Of a stretch of DNA of 6,269 bases, positions 1 through 3,300 are shown piece after piece (position 1 is the first letter of the stretch; each line of letters begins with the position of its first letter). The DNA comes from Streptococcus mitis (lineage in GTDB: Bacteria > Bacillota > Bacilli > Lactobacillales > Streptococcaceae): positions 1 through 6,269 of the forward strand of contig MKYF01000043.1 in the NCBI GenBank assembly GCA_001914195.1, in the 5' to 3' direction. The notes beneath the pieces were generated by a model. That model had not been told where the DNA came from. It saw nothing but the letters and a program-made list of their open reading frames with translations, and did not search any database. The position numbers and the translations under genes are program-made.

Positions 1-99
1 AGCTGTGATAGCTGTGATAGCTGTGATAGCTGTGATAGCTGTGATAGCTGTGATAGCTGTGATAGCTGTGATAGCTGTGATAGCTGTGATAGCTGTGAT
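1..99. repeat. 9-bp tandem repeat array, at least 11 copies of AGCTGTGAT
   Basis: Eleven uninterrupted, perfect copies of AGCTGTGAT fill positions 1-99; the pattern breaks at position 100. The array begins exactly at the window edge, so more copies may lie upstream. It ends 95 bases before the start codon of the large surface-protein gene. Each unit carries a palindromic AGCT, so neighbouring units can pair across a GTGAT loop. Because the unit is nine bases, changing the copy number would not shift any reading frame; it would only alter spacing to elements further upstream. The array could be a length-variable upstream region that tunes expression of the adhesin, or the edge of an unrelated repeat locus. 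The sequence alone does not decide between these. Confidence 0.97.
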
Positions 100-131
100 G
101 TTAAATATCCATCATAGTAGTTTTTATTGTT

Positions 132-137
132 TATTAT
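132..137 (+). promoter_or_regulatory. Candidate -10 box TATTAT for the surface-protein gene
   Basis: TATTAT matches the sigma-A -10 consensus at five of six bases and sits about 58 bases before the start codon, a plausible place for a promoter. There is no recognisable -35 hexamer 16-18 bases upstream (around 108-114), and a TG lies one base too far away to form a proper extended -10. The call is therefore weak. The true promoter could instead lie upstream of the 9-bp array, outside the window. Confidence 0.2.
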
Positions 138-151
138 TCCCAGTGGGAATA
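135..151. promoter_or_regulatory. Perfect 7-bp inverted repeat in the leader, possible operator or hairpin
   Basis: TATTCCC and GGGAATA are perfect inverted arms separated by AGT. The element overlaps the candidate -10 box, so if that box is real this is where a repressor operator would be expected. As RNA it would make a short hairpin with three G-C pairs and a three-base loop. It is followed by a T-rich but interrupted tract, so a weak terminator for an upstream transcript is an alternative. Symmetry is directly visible; function is inference. Confidence 0.45.
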
Positions 152-184
152 TTGCTTTTAAATTTGATTTTGTGTTTTAACATC

Positions 185-190
185 AGGAGG
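185..190 (+). promoter_or_regulatory. Ribosome binding site AGGAGG
   Basis: A full AGGAGG Shine-Dalgarno core, extended by GA on its 3' side, ends four bases before the ATG at 195. The spacing is slightly short but usable. Together with the signal peptide that follows at once, it fixes the start codon. Confidence 0.9.
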
Positions 191-194
191 GACA

Positions 195-341
195 ATGGAA
201 AATAAATCAAATTCACTCAATAGAATAAAGCGTCATCAACGTGAAAAGGTGTTGCGCTTTTCTATTCGTAAATATAGTTTCGGTGCCGCTTCAGTTGCTG
301 TTGCAGCACTGATGTTTTTAGGTGCGCGCGTTGTTAGCGCA
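195..341 (+). other. YSIRK-type signal peptide (residues 1-49)
   Basis: A basic N-region (RIKRHQREK, residues 10-18) leads into RFSIRKYSFGAAS at 21-33, a YSIRK-G/S motif with Phe in place of the usual Tyr and with the conserved G30 and S33. A hydrophobic core follows at 31-47 (AASVAVAALMFLGARVV) and then SA|D, giving predicted signal peptidase I cleavage between A49 and D50. In streptococci and staphylococci this signal class directs wall-anchored proteins to secretion near the division septum; that role is family knowledge. Bases from about 330 to 420 are visibly richer in G+C than the coding sequence after them. Confidence 0.95.
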
Positions 342-3300
342 GATACCGTAAGCGGAAGCAGTTCACAATCTACGGCGGGTGTAGTACAACCTAACGATAA
401 GGGCGACTCGCCTGTGGGTATTAAGAAACCTACTGAAAATAAATCAGAAGTAGTCAATAATGCTTTAGAAAATAAAGAAACTGCACTTGTTGAAAATGGT
501 AGTAATACGGTTGATAAAAGTCAGTTAAGAACAGTAGTTGAAGAATTAAATTCTCTTCTTTCAACTAAATTAAACCTTGACGACTCAGTGCTTTCTTCTG
601 TAAAAGAAAGAGTTCAGAGAGCTCAGGCGTTACTAGATGAAGCTGATGCAGTTCAAAAAGATATTAATGAACTAAAAGAACTTTTGTCTACTGATTTAGC
701 TACTTTATCTAATGCGGTAAAAGAATCAAGTGAGGTCCGAGAAAGTAATACTGGAACTGAGACTGAAAAACCAGCGAGCCAACCTTCTTCGGAAGTAAGA
801 GCAAGCGAAGAGAATCAAACTGTATCAGCTAAAAAAGATTCTTTGAAAGTATCTGTTGATCAATTGAAAGTAGCAATTTCAGAAGTTCCTGAAGATGATA
901 CTACGAAAGAAGTTCTTAAAAAAGCCAATGAAGTCATGGTATTAGCTCAAGGTGTTCTTCAGAATACTACAGTATCTCTAACAGATGTTGAACAAATGAA
1001 CAAACTTGTGAAGCGAATGTTTATTTCTGTTAAAAACGCTACAACACGTTTGGGTTCAGGTTCCCACCATCCGCGTAATGGTCAGAGAATGGCTCGAGGT
1101 ACACAGTTTAGAGCTTATACAGCAATTAGCTCTTCTGGGGCATTGGAGAACGTTAGATACTTTGCATCGGTCGATAAAAATACTAACGGTGGACAAAACA
1201 CAAGGAATGGTGATTCTGAATTTACAGAGGATAAGACTGTAATTAAATCAAGATATGAGCAAGACAGTTCAGGTAAATGGATGGTCTATGATGTATACTT
1301 CAATAATAATGGAAGACGTATGATAGACAAATCTTATGGTCAACATTATTATTTTCAACCACCTTTTAATATTATGGATGGTTCTAATACAGTACAAAAT
1401 GTAACAATCACTCGTTATCGAAATGTTAGTGGTAGAAGGCTTTCTGATGGAGGCAGCGGTTTTGAAAAGGTTGGAGATACAGTTACAATTTCAAATCCAT
1501 GGGATCAGAAAGATCACCTCTTTAGTAATGATGGAAGATCTCTGTATGATCCGCGATCAGGAGTAACTCGTGCTAATCAAAAAGGAGAAGTGTTTAAAAA
1601 TAATGCAAACGATCCTTATTTAGATGCGATTGTTAAAAAAACGGATGGAAATTATACTGGTAGAGTTAGCTATACTCTTGGAATGGAAGTAGGTTATGTA
1701 AATGCAGATTATGCGGTACATATGACTGCTAGAGTAAAACTAAGAGGGAATGTGACAGAAAAAGAAGCTGCTAATGGTAATGTGTATGCAGCCTCTGTAA
1801 CGAGTGGACCAACTACTAACCAATCATATATTGTAGGTGCACGTGGAACCAGATTGGTTAGTAAGCCAGCAACTCCAACAATTACGACAGAAACAAGATA
1901 CAATGGAACCCTAGTATCGACTGACCGTAGAATCTCAGGTACAGGTATAGCTGGAGCAACGGTTACAGTAACATTGCAAGATGGTAAAACTGGTACAACA
2001 AAAGTTGATAATAATGGAAGATGGACTTACAACTTAAAAGATAATGAAACATTAACTCAAAATACGAAGCAAGATGCCTCTATAAAAGCCTCTAACGCTA
2101 TCTCTGTTACGCAAACTAAAGACGGATTAGAATCAGATGCTGCGACAGTAAATGTCCAATTAGCTAAAGCCATCTCTATTGATACTCCAGTTCAAGCAGG
2201 GCGTGAACTAGCTGTTAAGGTAGCTCATGATACTGGTCGATTCTATCTTCAAGTTTTAAATGGAAATAAAACGGTTTATGAGTATGCTGTTAAACAGCAA
2301 AACGGAAACTGGGTTCTAGAAAAGGGTTCGGATACTACTGATCTAACAGTATCTAACGGAGGTAATGTTTCTGAGAAGAAAATTACTCTTCGTATTAAGG
2401 ATTCACACAAAAAGACTAATTTCCCATTCAAGATTACTGGAGATAATGTGGTAAAAGTCCGTGCTCACTATGTGAATGGGGATAATAATCCAGCAGATCC
2501 AACTAATGATGGAGGATGGGTTGTCGCAGCGAAAGCAACGAATACAAATCCAACAATTACAATCAACAATCCACGTGCCACTTATGTTGCAGATGGAACT
2601 TTAACAAAAGACAAGCTAAAAACACTTGTAACAGTAACAGATCCTGAAGATGATGCAGATAAGACTGTAGGATCTAGAGCAAAGGACAACTTGGATGTAA
2701 CAGCTACTAAAAACGGTAAAAATGTTGATTTAACACAACCTCTTAAACAAGGTACTTATAATCTTACTTATAGAACAACAGATGCAGCAGGGGCAACAGT
2801 AACAGCGAACCACACAATTAAGGTAGGCTATACTGCTCAAGCGAAACAAACTATCAATTTGGTACAAGGTGAAACTGTATCAGATGAGCTTAAACGTAGT
2901 TTGGTTCAATTACGTGATGGAAATGATGTGATTGATGTTCCGAGAGATGCTAGAGTTGAAGTTGCTGTAGATACAAGTTCTAAAACAAATCAAAATAAGC
3001 AAGCTCAAGCGACAGTTGTACTCGCAGACGGAACAAGATTGGCTCCAGTGACTTTGAGTTACCGCGTATTGCCGACCTTCCCGATTGCTCGTACGGTTTA
3101 TGATTTTAAAAACGTAAGTCGTTCTGATGATGAATCAAAATATTACCTCAATACAGGTATTCCAGGGGGAATGAAATGGTTTGCTAAGCGAGGTAATGAA
3201 GCAGAGATAGATGCTTCAGGTTTGAGAGATAAGATTAACGCAGACCCAGTAGGGGAAACAACTTACAAGTTTGGTGGTAAATATAACTACGGTAGATTTA

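Noticed and set aside
1..99. TGTGA in the array as CRP-type half sites
   Set aside because: The matching inverted half TCACA is absent at the required spacing, and streptococci do not use a classical cAMP-CRP system.
152..180. TTGCTT (152-157) and TTTTAA (175-180) with a 17-base spacer as a promoter
   Set aside because: The -10 match is poor and the transcript would start around 187, inside the ribosome binding site, leaving no usable leader.
5..205. 66-codon frame coding for an Ile-Ala-Val repeat and a hydrophobic tail
   Set aside because: Its repeat part is simply the 9-bp array read in one of several open frames, there is no ribosome binding site, and it overlaps the start of the real gene.
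236..457. Reverse-strand open frame opposite the signal-peptide region, and similar ones at 1709-1903, 3216-3401, 3414-3617, 4616-4840, 5405-5629 and 5478-5669
   Set aside because: All are short, lie fully opposite the well-supported surface-protein frame, and their proteins look like low-complexity shadows.
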